A stretch of 9,175 bases of DNA, from the NCBI GenBank assembly GCA_016777745.1, contig JADHQX010000044.1, positions 1-9,175 on the forward strand, given 5' to 3'. Shown piece by piece: positions 1-6,222 of this stretch. The position numbers were made by a program, and so were the translations under genes. The DNA comes from Candidatus Pelagibacterales bacterium (GTDB taxonomy: Bacteria > Pseudomonadota > Alphaproteobacteria > Pelagibacterales > AG-422-B15). Under the pieces are notes generated by a model, which was not told the DNA's origin, made no database searches, and worked only from the letters and a program-made list of their open reading frames with translations. Every line of letters begins with the position of its first letter. The stretch's first letter is position 1.

Positions 1-187
1 CAAGTGTAGAATCGGCTAATGGTGTTCCATATCGATCATAAGCTGCACCACCAATATCATCATAAGTAATTTCAAATTTTGCACCACTTGATTTCTCAAC
101 AGCAGAAATTAATTTAGTAACTTCTGTCATTACTTCTGGACCAATGCCATCACCTGGCAGAATTAATAATTTGAATATTTTGCTCAT
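1..187 (-). CDS. leuB: 3-isopropylmalate dehydrogenase, N-terminal part (cut by window edge)
   Basis: LeuB oxidatively decarboxylates (2R,3S)-3-isopropylmalate with NAD+ to 2-oxoisocaproate, the third leucine-pathway step, in the cytosol. Only the first 62 codons are present and the gene runs off the left edge; the family is usually about 350-370 residues. The start reads MSKIFKLLILPGDGIGPEV, whose GDGIGPE (residues 12-18) is the family's N-terminal nucleotide-binding signature. It is followed by GGAAYDRYGTPLADSTL, matching the GGaA...G.PLp region. The ATG shares an ATGA with the leuD stop (4-base overlap) and has no clear Shine-Dalgarno, so translation is probably coupled to leuD. Isocitrate and tartrate dehydrogenases share the fold, but the leuCD context settles the assignment. 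Confidence 0.93.
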   Translation of the reverse strand, partial: MSKIFKLLILPGDGIGPEVMTEVTKLISAVEKSSGAKFEITYDDIGGAAYDRYGTPLADSTL

Positions 188-810
188 GTTAATTTATTTC
201 CATATAACCATGGCGTTTCTTTTTCTTGATTACCTTCAAAGTTACCAATTGAAACTGCCTTATTTAAGGTTAAACCGATATCGTCCAAACCTTCTAATAA
301 GCAGTTCTTTTTTGCTGGATCAATATCAAAACTAATTTCTTTTTGTTCATTGTTTTCTACATAAGTTATATTTTGCTTTTCTAAATCAATTTTAAAATTC
401 AAAGTATTTTCGGCTGTATCTTGAAGTCTTCCAACAGTTTCTTCATCCAGAATGATTGGTAAAATGCCATTTTTAAAACAATTGTTATAGAAAATATCAG
501 CATAACTAGGTGCTATAATACATTTAATTCCGTAATCAGCTATAGACCACGGTGCGTGTTCACGTGATGAGCCACAACCAAAATTCTTACCTGCTATAAG
601 TATACTGGCGCCTTTGTACTGATCTTGGTTAAGAGCAAAGGAGTCAATTTTATTTCCATCTTGATCAAATTTTAGTTCAAAAAATAAAAACTCTCCAAGT
701 CCTGTTCGCTTGATAGTTTTTAAAAACTGTTTGGGAATAATCATGTCAGTATCAACATTAGTTATTCTCAAAGGTATTGCATGACCGCTTAATTTATTAA
801 ATTTTTCCAT
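184..810 (-). CDS. leuD: 3-isopropylmalate dehydratase small subunit
   Basis: This is the small (swivel-domain) subunit of isopropylmalate isomerase. With LeuC it converts 2-isopropylmalate to 3-isopropylmalate through a dehydration-hydration cycle. The 208 residues match the usual length of about 200. Visible motifs are NVDTDMIIPKQFLK (residues 18-31), the substrate-binding GKNFGCGSSREHAPW (74-88), and ADIFYNNCFKNGILP (104-118), with a C-terminal DIGLTL (177-182). The ATG overlaps the leuC stop by one base (TAATG) and the TGA overlaps the leuB start (ATGA), a layout expected for translational coupling and subunit balance. No frameshift or missing motif is seen. Confidence 0.97.
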   Translation of the reverse strand: MEKFNKLSGHAIPLRITNVDTDMIIPKQFLKTIKRTGLGEFLFFELKFDQDGNKIDSFALNQDQYKGASILIAGKNFGCGSSREHAPWSIADYGIKCIIAPSYADIFYNNCFKNGILPIILDEETVGRLQDTAENTLNFKIDLEKQNITYVENNEQKEISFDIDPAKKNCLLEGLDDIGLTLNKAVSIGNFEGNQEKETPWLYGNKLT

Positions 811-2213
811 TACAAATCTCTAAAGTCAGTTAACTTTCCTGTAATTGCTGCTGCCGCTGCCATTTGTGGACTCATTAAATGTGTTCTTCCGCCCCTGCCT
901 TGTCTTCCTTCAAAATTTCTATTTGAAGTTGAGGCACATCTTTCTTGTGGTTGAAGTTTATCTGCATTCATTGCTAAGCACATTGAGCATCCTGGATCTC
1001 TCCAATCAAAACCAGCATCAATAAAAATTTTATCCAAACCTTCTTTTTCCGCTTGTTCTTTTACTAAGCCAGATCCTGGAACAATCATTGCATGCACACT
1101 TTCAGCAACTTTACGACCCTTAGCAATTATTGATACTGCCCTTAAATCCTCTATTCTGCCATTCGTACAAGAGCCTATGAATACTTTATCTACTTTTATT
1201 TCATTTACAGGCGTATTCGGCTCTAGACCCATGTAGTCAAGCGCTCTTTCAATAGACTTTTTCTTATCTGCATTTTCTTCATTTTTAGGATCTGGAACGA
1301 AGCCATCAATTGAAACTACATCTTCAGGGCTTGTACCCCATGTAATTTGTGGAATAATATCATCTGCATTAATTTCAACTGTTTCGTCATAATGAGCACC
1401 ATCATCAGTTGCTAGTGACTCCCAATACTTAATTGCATCATCATATTCTTTCCCAGCGGGCGCTAATGGTCTTCCTTTTAAGTATTCAAAAGTAGTCTTA
1501 TCTGGGCTAATTAAACCTGCTCTAGCTCCTGCTTCAATAGACATATTGCAAATAGTCATTCTACCTTCCATAGACAGATTTCTTATTGCTTCACCGGTGT
1601 ACTCGATTACGTAACCTGTTCCACCTGCCGTGCCTATTTTTCTAATAATGGCTAAAACTATGTCTTTTGCTGTTACTCCTTCAATCGCTTTACCTGTAAT
1701 TTTAATACACATATTTTTGGCTTTTGTTTGTATTAGAGTCTGTGTAGCAAGCGTATGTTCAACTTCTGAAGTTCCTATTCCCCATGCTAATGCACCAAAA
1801 GCTCCATGAGTTGATGTGTGACTATCTCCACAAACAATGGTCATACCAGGTTGAGTAAAGCCTTGCTCTGGGCCGACAATATGAACTATGCCCTGACGCT
1901 TATCTGACATTGGTAAATAAGTTATGTTATTTTCTTTTGCATTTTGCTCTAAAGTATCAACTTGCAATTTTGAATCTGGATCAGTAATTCCTTTATCTCT
2001 ATCTGAAGTTGGTACATTATGATCAGCAGTAGCCAATGTGAATTCAGGTCGTCTAACTTTACGTCCTGCTATTCTTAATCCTTCAAATGCCTGTGGGCTT
2101 GTTACTTCGTGAACAAGGTGTCTATCAATATAAAGTATTGTAGTTCCATCATCATTAGTGGAAACAACATGGCTTTCCCATATTTTATCGTAGATGGTTT
2201 TTTTATCAGTCAT
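810..2213 (-). CDS. leuC: 3-isopropylmalate dehydratase large subunit
   Basis: This is the large catalytic subunit of isopropylmalate isomerase (aconitase superfamily), partner of LeuD. At 467 residues it is full length (the E. coli protein is 466). The three cysteines expected to hold the [4Fe-4S] cluster are all present: Cys349 in [12 protein letters not shown], and Cys409 and Cys412 in [10 protein letters not shown]. Other family blocks are TADHNVPT (62-69), [24 protein letters not shown] (127-150) and, near the C-terminus, [22 protein letters not shown] (428-449). It lies 43 nt downstream of rplS, a gap that contains an inverted repeat but little room for an independent promoter, so it may be read through from the ribosomal operon. 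No strong Shine-Dalgarno precedes the ATG. Confidence 0.98.
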   Translation of the reverse strand: MTDKKTIYDKIWESHVVSTNDDGTTILYIDRHLVHEVTSPQAFEGLRIAGRKVRRPEFTLATADHNVPTSDRDKGITDPDSKLQVDTLEQNAKENNITYLPMSDKRQGIVHIVGPEQGFTQPGMTIVCGDSHTSTHGAFGALAWGIGTSEVEHTLATQTLIQTKAKNMCIKITGKAIEGVTAKDIVLAIIRKIGTAGGTGYVIEYTGEAIRNLSMEGRMTICNMSIEAGARAGLISPDKTTFEYLKGRPLAPAGKEYDDAIKYWESLATDDGAHYDETVEINADDIIPQITWGTSPEDVVSIDGFVPDPKNEENADKKKSIERALDYMGLEPNTPVNEIKVDKVFIGSCTNGRIEDLRAVSIIAKGRKVAESVHAMIVPGSGLVKEQAEKEGLDKIFIDAGFDWRDPGCSMCLAMNADKLQPQERCASTSNRNFEGRQGRGGRTHLMSPQMAAAAAITGKLTDFRDL

Positions 2214-2225
2214 ATTAATAATGTG

Positions 2226-2249
2226 AATGTTAAAGTATTATTTAACATT
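2226..2249. repeat. Inverted repeat in the rplS-leuC gap
   Basis: AATGTTAAA (2226-2234) and TTTAACATT (2241-2249) are perfect reverse complements, giving a 9-bp stem with a 6-nt loop. The repeat fills most of the 43-nt gap between the rplS stop and the leuC start. The stem is AT-rich and no U-run follows it on either strand, so it is a poor intrinsic terminator. On the minus strand it ends 12 nt before the leuC ATG, where it could influence leuC initiation, mRNA stability or processing. The repeat itself is certain; its role is inference. Confidence 0.55.
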
Positions 2250-2256
2250 AGAAAAA

Positions 2257-2814
2257 TTACTGATCTTTAGGCTCTTCTTTGGCACTTGGTTCAGCAGGAG
2301 CTTCTGGAGCTGGAGCTTCTGGAGCTGGAGCTTCAGTAGGAGCTTTCGCTTCTACTGCCACAGTCTCTTCAGAAGTAGTTTCTTCAGCCAGTTCTTCTTC
2401 TAAATATTCTATTTCTTCTTCATAAGTAAACTGACTAGCTAAATCTGGTTGTTTCGCTCTAATGCGCTCAACAATCCTAGCTTTTTTACCAGTAAGATTT
2501 CTTAGATAATAAAGTTTAGCTCTTCTAACAGAACCACTTCTGACTAAAACAACTGAGTCTACTGATGGACTGAAAATTGGAAATATTCTTTCAACACCTT
2601 CACCAAAAGAAATTTTTCTAACAGTAAAAGTTGAGCTTAATCCACGGCTACGTTTTGCAATACATACGCCTTCAAATGCCTGAATTCTTTCTCTTGCACC
2701 CTCACGTACCTTAACATTTACACGCACTGTATCTCCAGGATGAAACTGAGCTACTTTTTTATTTTTGATCAATCCTTTGATCTGTGAATTTTCAAAATCT
2801 TCAATAATATTCAT
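2257..2814 (-). CDS. rplS: 50S ribosomal protein L19 with an acidic Ala/Pro/Glu-rich C-terminal tail
   Basis: L19 lies at the 30S-50S interface of the ribosome. Residues 1 to about 120 are a normal L19 core: [22 protein letters not shown] (25-45), the block at 48-63 ([16 protein letters not shown]), then [18 protein letters not shown] (63-80), [11 protein letters not shown] (95-105) and [10 protein letters not shown] (109-118). Typical L19 ends near here, at about 115-130 residues. This protein continues to 185 with an acidic, low-complexity tail (about 133-185) rich in Glu, Ala and Pro, including PAPEA-type repeats. The start has a clear Shine-Dalgarno, GGAG at 2821-2824, 6 nt upstream. It follows trmD by 33 nt. 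The tail is in frame and continuous, so it is a real extension and not a frameshift artefact visible here. Confidence 0.96.
   Translation of the reverse strand: MNIIEDFENSQIKGLIKNKKVAQFHPGDTVRVNVKVREGARERIQAFEGVCIAKRSRGLSSTFTVRKISFGEGVERIFPIFSPSVDSVVLVRSGSVRRAKLYYLRNLTGKKARIVERIRAKQPDLASQFTYEEEIEYLEEELAEETTSEETVAVEAKAPTEAPAPEAPAPEAPAEPSAKEEPKDQ
2297..2334. repeat. 15-bp tandem repeat in the rplS tail
   Basis: The 15-base unit GGAGCTTCTGGAGCT occurs twice without mismatch (2297-2311 and 2312-2326) and is followed by a partial third copy to 2334. On the minus strand it encodes the repeated Pro-Ala-Pro-Glu-Ala of the L19 tail. The period is a multiple of three, so copy-number change keeps the reading frame. 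Confidence 0.8.
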
Positions 2815-2847
2815 GGTTTACTCCGATGGGGTGTTTTAATACTTTAT

Positions 2848-3570
2848 TTATTTAATGTCTTGTTTTTTTTTGTATTTTTCCCACAAATCCGGTCGAATTT
2901 TTTTTGTGAGCTTTTTAGACATATCTTTTCTCCATATATCTATATTCTTATGGTTACCAGAATTCAAAACGTCAGGAATTTCAATGTTTTTCCATGATCT
3001 AGGTCTAGTATATTGTGGAAACTCAAGTAAATCAGACTTAAATGACTCATTGTCTAAAGAATCAGAATCTCCCAAAACTCCTGGTATTAATCTAATAGTT
3101 GCTTCTAGCACAGCTTGAGCAGCTATTTCGCCACCAGCCAAAATGAAGTCTCCAAGACTTATCTCTTCAATCTTGTATTTATCTAACACTCTTTGATCAA
3201 CTCCTTCGTATCTACCACATAATAAAATTATACCATCGCCCTTAGATATTTTTTTAACTTTATTTTGCGTTAGACTTTTACCTCTTGGTGATAAATATAC
3301 TATTGGTGTCTTATCTAAATCTTTAACACCCTTAAGACTCTTATCTATTGCTAGCCCAAGCACATCAGCTTTTAAAATCATGCCAGGTCCGCCCCCAGCA
3401 GTAGTATCGTCAACCTTCTTATGATTGCCTTTACCAAATTTTCTAATATCAATTACTTCAAGTTTCCACAGTTTATTCTTTAAAGCTTTTCCAATAACTC
3501 CTATGCCTAATATTCCTGGAAAATTTTCAGGAAATAAGGTTATTACTTTTGTATTAAATATTTTTTTCAT
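2848..3570 (-). CDS. trmD: tRNA (guanine-37-N1)-methyltransferase
   Basis: TrmD transfers methyl from S-adenosylmethionine to N1 of G37, next to the anticodon of certain tRNAs, which prevents +1 frameshifting. It is a SPOUT (trefoil-knot) enzyme. Motifs, numbered from the chosen start: ITLFPENFPG (10-19), GGGPGM (59-64), LSPRG (93-97), LLCGRYEGVDQRV (116-128), SLGDFILAGGE (138-148, with Asp141 at the catalytic-base position), IPGVLGDSDSLDNESF (162-177) and LLEFPQYTRP (181-190). The ATG at 3570 is preferred because GAAGG lies 8 nt upstream (3579-3583) and the protein then begins close to the family's N-terminus (240 residues). The in-frame ATG at 3588 has no such site. The gene overlaps the rimM 3' end by 17 nt, suggesting coupling. 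Confidence 0.96.
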   Translation of the reverse strand: MKKIFNTKVITLFPENFPGILGIGVIGKALKNKLWKLEVIDIRKFGKGNHKKVDDTTAGGGPGMILKADVLGLAIDKSLKGVKDLDKTPIVYLSPRGKSLTQNKVKKISKGDGIILLCGRYEGVDQRVLDKYKIEEISLGDFILAGGEIAAQAVLEATIRLIPGVLGDSDSLDNESFKSDLLEFPQYTRPRSWKNIEIPDVLNSGNHKNIDIWRKDMSKKLTKKIRPDLWEKYKKKQDIK

Positions 3571-4075
3571 TGAAATAGCCTTCGACATTCTTAACTAAAA
3601 TTTTATTTTTGATTAAATCAATTTTATTAATAAATTTTTTATTTAAAGAGATTAATATGGAATCGTCACTCAAATCACTTTTTATTTCGACAACATCATC
3701 TGATCCAAAATTATCTACTGTAATTACTTTTCCTAAATAATTATTTTTTTCATCATAAACAGACATATCAATGAGATCATAATGATAAAATGTTTCTTGA
3801 TTATCTATAGCAGGTAGCTTTTCTCTATCTATTAATATTTTTGAACCTCTTATTTTTTCCACTTCTTCTTTTGAGGTTATTTTTTCATAGCTAACGACAA
3901 ACATATTTTTAGAGGTTTTTACCTTAACTAATTTGATATCAATAAATTTATCGCTTATGGACAGAGGGCCATATTTAAAAATATTATCTTTTTTTTCAGT
4001 AAAAGACTTAATCTTAAATTGACCCTTAAATCCTGATGGAGAAACTACTTCACCAATAGCAACTTTATTTTTCAT
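3554..4075 (-). CDS. rimM: 16S rRNA processing / 30S maturation factor RimM
   Basis: RimM binds S19 and assists maturation of the 30S head and 16S rRNA processing. The 173-residue protein has the N-terminal RimM barrel, starting VAIGEVVSPSGFKGQFKIKS (5-24), compare the family's vGri.gphGl.Gelrvk. A PRC-barrel domain follows from about residue 95, with FYHYDLIDMSVYD (96-108), YLGKVITVDNFGSDDVVEI (113-131) and a C-terminal block near 145-167. Sequence identity looks modest and the protein is Lys/Ile/Asn-rich, as expected for an AT-rich genome, but the placement between rpsP and trmD is diagnostic. It starts 14 nt after the rpsP stop without an obvious Shine-Dalgarno, and its last 17 nt overlap trmD. 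Confidence 0.93.
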   Translation of the reverse strand: MKNKVAIGEVVSPSGFKGQFKIKSFTEKKDNIFKYGPLSISDKFIDIKLVKVKTSKNMFVVSYEKITSKEEVEKIRGSKILIDREKLPAIDNQETFYHYDLIDMSVYDEKNNYLGKVITVDNFGSDDVVEIKSDLSDDSILISLNKKFINKIDLIKNKILVKNVEGYFNEKNI

Positions 4076-4089
4076 ATTTAAATAAAGTA

Positions 4090-4620
4090 TTATTTTTCCT
4101 CATTTTCTGCTGCTGGCGCTTCTGCTTCTGCTGCTGGCGCTTCTGCTTCTGCTGCTGGCGCTTCTACTTCTGCTTCTGCTACTGCTGGCGCTTCTGCTTC
4201 TGCTGCTGGCGCTTCTACTTCTGCTTCTGCTACTGCTGGCGCTTCTGCTACTGCTGGCGCTTCTGCTTCTGCTACTGCGGCTTCTTCAGCTTCTTTTAAT
4301 GCAGCTAAACGCTCTTGTGCTTTTTTCTTTGGTAAAGCTTTTTTAGGATTGTTTTTTTGAACTGGCATTGGAACAACCTTAGCTTCACCTAAAAATCTTT
4401 CCAATTTTTCTGTAGGTTTAGCACCTTTACCAATCCACTCTTTAATTTTTTCTAGATCTAACTTTAGTCTATCTGGATTATCCTTAGGTAAAAGTGGGTT
4501 AAAATGTCCAACTTTTTCAATAAATCTTCCGTCTCTTGGACTTCTTGAGTCTGCAATTACAACTTTATAAAAAGGACGTTTTTTTGATCCTCCTCTTGAT
4601 AGTCTTATTTTTAATGCCAT
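4090..4620 (-). CDS. rpsP: 30S ribosomal protein S16 with a long Ala/Glu/Pro repeat tail
   Basis: S16 is an early-binding protein of the 30S body. Residues 1 to about 85 are a standard S16: [20 protein letters not shown], then [18 protein letters not shown] (21-38), FNPLL (40-44) and [16 protein letters not shown] (58-73). Ordinary S16 proteins are about 80-90 residues and many alphaproteobacterial versions are longer. This one has 176. It continues with a Lys/Pro/Gln-rich basic linker (about 86-105) and then an almost pure Ala/Glu/Pro/Val tail (108-176), including two exact copies of a 17-residue unit (127-143 and 144-160). The ATG has a strong Shine-Dalgarno, AAGGAG at 4629-4634, 8 nt upstream, consistent with high expression. 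It lies 25 nt after ffh. Confidence 0.96.
   Translation of the reverse strand: MALKIRLSRGGSKKRPFYKVVIADSRSPRDGRFIEKVGHFNPLLPKDNPDRLKLDLEKIKEWIGKGAKPTEKLERFLGEAKVVPMPVQKNNPKKALPKKKAQERLAALKEAEEAAVAEAEAPAVAEAPAVAEAEVEAPAAEAEAPAVAEAEVEAPAAEAEAPAAEAEAPAAENEEK
4131..4249. repeat. 51-bp exact tandem duplication within rpsP
   Basis: Positions 4141-4191 and 4192-4242 are identical over 51 bases. The 51-base periodicity extends a further 10 bases to the left (from 4131) and 7 to the right (to 4249). On the minus strand each copy encodes [17 protein letters not shown]. Shorter related blocks (GCTGGCGCTTCTGCT-like) surround it, from about 4110 to 4275. The lack of any synonymous difference between copies suggests recent expansion by slippage or unequal recombination, or strong homogenisation. 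Confidence 0.92.
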
Positions 4621-4645
4621 TTTAGTTTCTCCTTTATGTTAATAT

Positions 4646-6013
4646 TTATTTTAAAAATTCTGGCGGTATCTGATTATTGAAGTCTTGTGGCAAACCCAGA
4701 TCTTGTAAACCACTCATTCCTTTCTTAGAAATTTTTTTCATCATGTCAGCCATCTTGCGATGCTGTTTTAAAATTCTATTTACTTCTGAAACTACAGTTC
4801 CAGCTCCTTGAGCTATCCTTTTTTTCCTTGAGCTATTAATCATTTTTGGTTTTCGTCTCTCTAATTTAGTCATTGATAAAATGATTGCCTCTTGTTTTTT
4901 TATTGCATCATCACTTACATTATTAGCTTTATCTCCCAAACTTTTCATGCCTGGTATAAATTTTAACATGCTTGATATACCACCCATTTTCTTCATTTGA
5001 TTTATCTGGGATAACAAATCATTTAAATCAAACTCTCCCTGTTGCAATCTTTCAGCCATTTTTTCAGCTTCTAACTGATCAATATTTTCAGCGGCTTTTT
5101 CAACCAAAGTAACAACATCACCCATATCTAAAATACGGTTTGCAATTCTATCAGGATGAAAAATTTCCAAATCATCAATCTTTTCGCCATTACCAATAAA
5201 CTTAATTGGACATCCTGTAGTCATTCTTAAACTTAAAGCAGCACCTCCACGAGCATCGCCATCAATCCTAGTTAAAATTGAACCTGTTAAATTTATTTTT
5301 TTTGAAAAGTTTTTAGCAACATTAATAGTATCTTGTCCTGTCATGCTATCTAAGGTCAAAAGAGTTTCTATAGGATTAATTATATTTTCTAAATCTTTTA
5401 GCTCCTCCATTAAATTTTCATCTATACTTGTTCTACCTGCAGTATCGAAAAGGATTACTTCAATATTATTTATTTCAGCTGCAGCAATTGCTCTTTTGGC
5501 AATATTTTGAGGCGTCTGATTTTCTACCTTTGGAAGCACTTCAATATCTATATTATTTGCAAGTGTTTGAAGTTGCTCAAAAGCAGCGGGACGATTTACA
5601 TCTAATGATACTAAAAGAATATTTTTATTAAATTTAATTTTTATAAAATTTGCTAATTTTGCAATTGAAGTTGTTTTACCAGAACCTTGTAATCCTACTA
5701 GCATTATTGAAGCTGGTTTTTTTCCATCAATATTAATAACAGCAGTATCACTTCCAAGGATGTTTATTAGTTCGTCGTTTACAAGCTTAATAATCATTTG
5801 GCCTGGTGAAATTGAACGAATAATTTCCTGCCCTATGGCTTTTTGCTTAACTTCACTAATAAATTTTTTAGCTACATCTAACGATACATCTGCTTCTAAT
5901 AGTGCTCTACGAATATCACGCATAGCTGTTTCCAAAGCAGTCTCATCAATTGATCCTGTTTTTTTTAGGCTACTAAATACGGCCTGAAGCCTATTACTTA
6001 AATTTTCAAACAT
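4646..6013 (-). CDS. ffh: Signal recognition particle protein Ffh (SRP54 homologue)
   Basis: Ffh is the SRP GTPase. With 4.5S RNA it binds signal sequences on ribosomes and docks with FtsY at the membrane. From the ATG at 6013 it has 455 residues, the usual length. An N domain is followed by a G domain with P-loop GLQGSGKT (107-114), DVNRPAAFEQL (138-148), DTAGR (190-194) and TRIDGDARGG (248-257). A Met-rich M domain follows from about 325 (FDLNDLLSQINQMKKMGG; MTKLERRKP 381-389; the RNA-binding SSRKKRIAQGAGT 394-406; MADMMKK 421-427). MFENLSNRLQ is the canonical Ffh start. An in-frame TTG four codons upstream (6025) is possible but less likely. It is the first gene of the minus-strand operon, with a structured leader in front. 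Confidence 0.97.
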   Translation of the reverse strand: MFENLSNRLQAVFSSLKKTGSIDETALETAMRDIRRALLEADVSLDVAKKFISEVKQKAIGQEIIRSISPGQMIIKLVNDELINILGSDTAVINIDGKKPASIMLVGLQGSGKTTSIAKLANFIKIKFNKNILLVSLDVNRPAAFEQLQTLANNIDIEVLPKVENQTPQNIAKRAIAAAEINNIEVILFDTAGRTSIDENLMEELKDLENIINPIETLLTLDSMTGQDTINVAKNFSKKINLTGSILTRIDGDARGGAALSLRMTTGCPIKFIGNGEKIDDLEIFHPDRIANRILDMGDVVTLVEKAAENIDQLEAEKMAERLQQGEFDLNDLLSQINQMKKMGGISSMLKFIPGMKSLGDKANNVSDDAIKKQEAIILSMTKLERRKPKMINSSRKKRIAQGAGTVVSEVNRILKQHRKMADMMKKISKKGMSGLQDLGLPQDFNNQIPPEFLK

Positions 6014-6041
6014 ATTTACTTTCAATGTGATCCAAACAACA

Positions 6042-6122
6042 AGTATTGCACCAATGGGCGAAACTCGCTGACTGGTGTCGACACCCTTTCACAAGGGTAC
6101 CGCAGAATACTATTCTTGCGGA
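6042..6122 (-). promoter_or_regulatory. Predicted structured RNA leader upstream of ffh
   Basis: This 80-nt segment is packed with inverted repeats. Reading the minus strand 5' to 3': CCGCA/TGCGG (6121-6117 with 6104-6100), stacked on GAAT/ATTC (6115-6112 with 6108-6105); then ACCCTT-GTGA-AAGGGT (6098-6083), a 6-bp stem closed by a GNRA-type tetraloop; a perfect 12-bp palindrome GGTGTCGACACC (6085-6074); and CACCA/TGGTG (6077-6073 with 6053-6049) enclosing GCGA-GTT-TCGC (6068-6058). The GNRA loop appears only on the minus strand and a good promoter lies just upstream, so the likely RNA is the 5' UTR of the ffh operon. It does not match the conserved motifs of 4.5S RNA, tmRNA, RNase P RNA or a riboswitch class I recognise. 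A free small RNA is the alternative. Confidence 0.5.
6074..6085. repeat. Perfect 12-bp palindrome GGTGTCGACACC
   Basis: GGTGTCGACACC equals its own reverse complement. It lies in the middle of the divergent ffh/dapF region, inside the predicted leader structure. In DNA it could be a dimeric regulator site; in RNA it could form a short hairpin with a UCGA loop or leave its halves free for other pairings. The sequence is certain, the function is not. Confidence 0.5.
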
Positions 6123-6132
6123 AAACTGCTGA

Positions 6133-6161
6133 AAATTAGTCTTAGGAGGCAAATATGTCAA
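6133..6161 (-). promoter_or_regulatory. Candidate sigma-70 promoter for the ffh operon
   Basis: On the minus strand a consensus -35 box TTGACA (6161-6156) is followed after 17 nt by TAATTT (6138-6133), which fits the loose TANNNT form of a -10 box. The predicted start near 6126 would place the first hairpin of the leader about 5 nt into the transcript and give a 5' UTR of roughly 110 nt before the ffh ATG. The -35 match is strong, the -10 match only fair. Confidence 0.5.
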
Positions 6162-6166
6162 GGTGA
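6144..6166 (+). other. AGGAGG ribosome-binding site with a three-codon ORF (Met-Ser-Arg-stop)
   Basis: On the plus strand AGGAGG (6144-6149) is followed after 5 nt by ATG TCA AGG TGA (6155-6166). The Shine-Dalgarno is a perfect consensus, stronger than that of any annotated gene in this window, yet it leads into only three codons. It lies 56 nt before dapF and could be a leader mini-ORF if a plus-strand transcript begins upstream of it. It overlaps the candidate ffh promoter on the other strand, so it may be coincidence. Confidence 0.25.
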
Positions 6167-6186
6167 ATTTTGAAATACTAAATAAA

Positions 6187-6216
6187 CTGGTAAATTTAAG
6201 TAGCTAAAACTATAAG
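6187..6216 (+). promoter_or_regulatory. Candidate dapF promoter
   Basis: TATAAG (6211-6216) matches five of six -10 consensus bases. At 18 nt upstream, CTGGTA (6187-6192) is a weak -35 element. The transcript would begin at or beside the dapF ATG (6223), implying a leaderless or nearly leaderless message, which agrees with the lack of a clear Shine-Dalgarno before dapF. An alternative is TTGAAA (6170-6175) with TAAATT (6191-6196) at a short 15-nt spacing. AT-rich sequence makes chance matches common. Confidence 0.3.
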
Positions 6217-6222
6217 AATAAT

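Noticed and set aside
2226..2249. Intrinsic terminator after rplS
   Set aside because: The stem is AT-rich and no U-run follows on the minus strand; the next bases are CACATTATTAAT and then the leuC ATG.
2855..3118. Plus-strand open frame opposite trmD
   Set aside because: It lies wholly antisense to well-supported TrmD motifs and resembles no family. The same applies to the other open frames opposite leuD, ffh, ftsY and the enolase-superfamily gene.
4131..4249. CRISPR-like array
   Set aside because: The repeats are contiguous, without spacers, and in frame inside the S16 coding sequence.
6042..6166. SRP 4.5S RNA (ffs), tmRNA or RNase P RNA in the ffh-dapF gap
   Set aside because: The location next to ffh makes SRP RNA attractive, but neither strand contains the conserved apical motif (CAGG...GGAA...AGCAG). 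There is no tmRNA acceptor or tag, and the segment is far too short for RNase P RNA.
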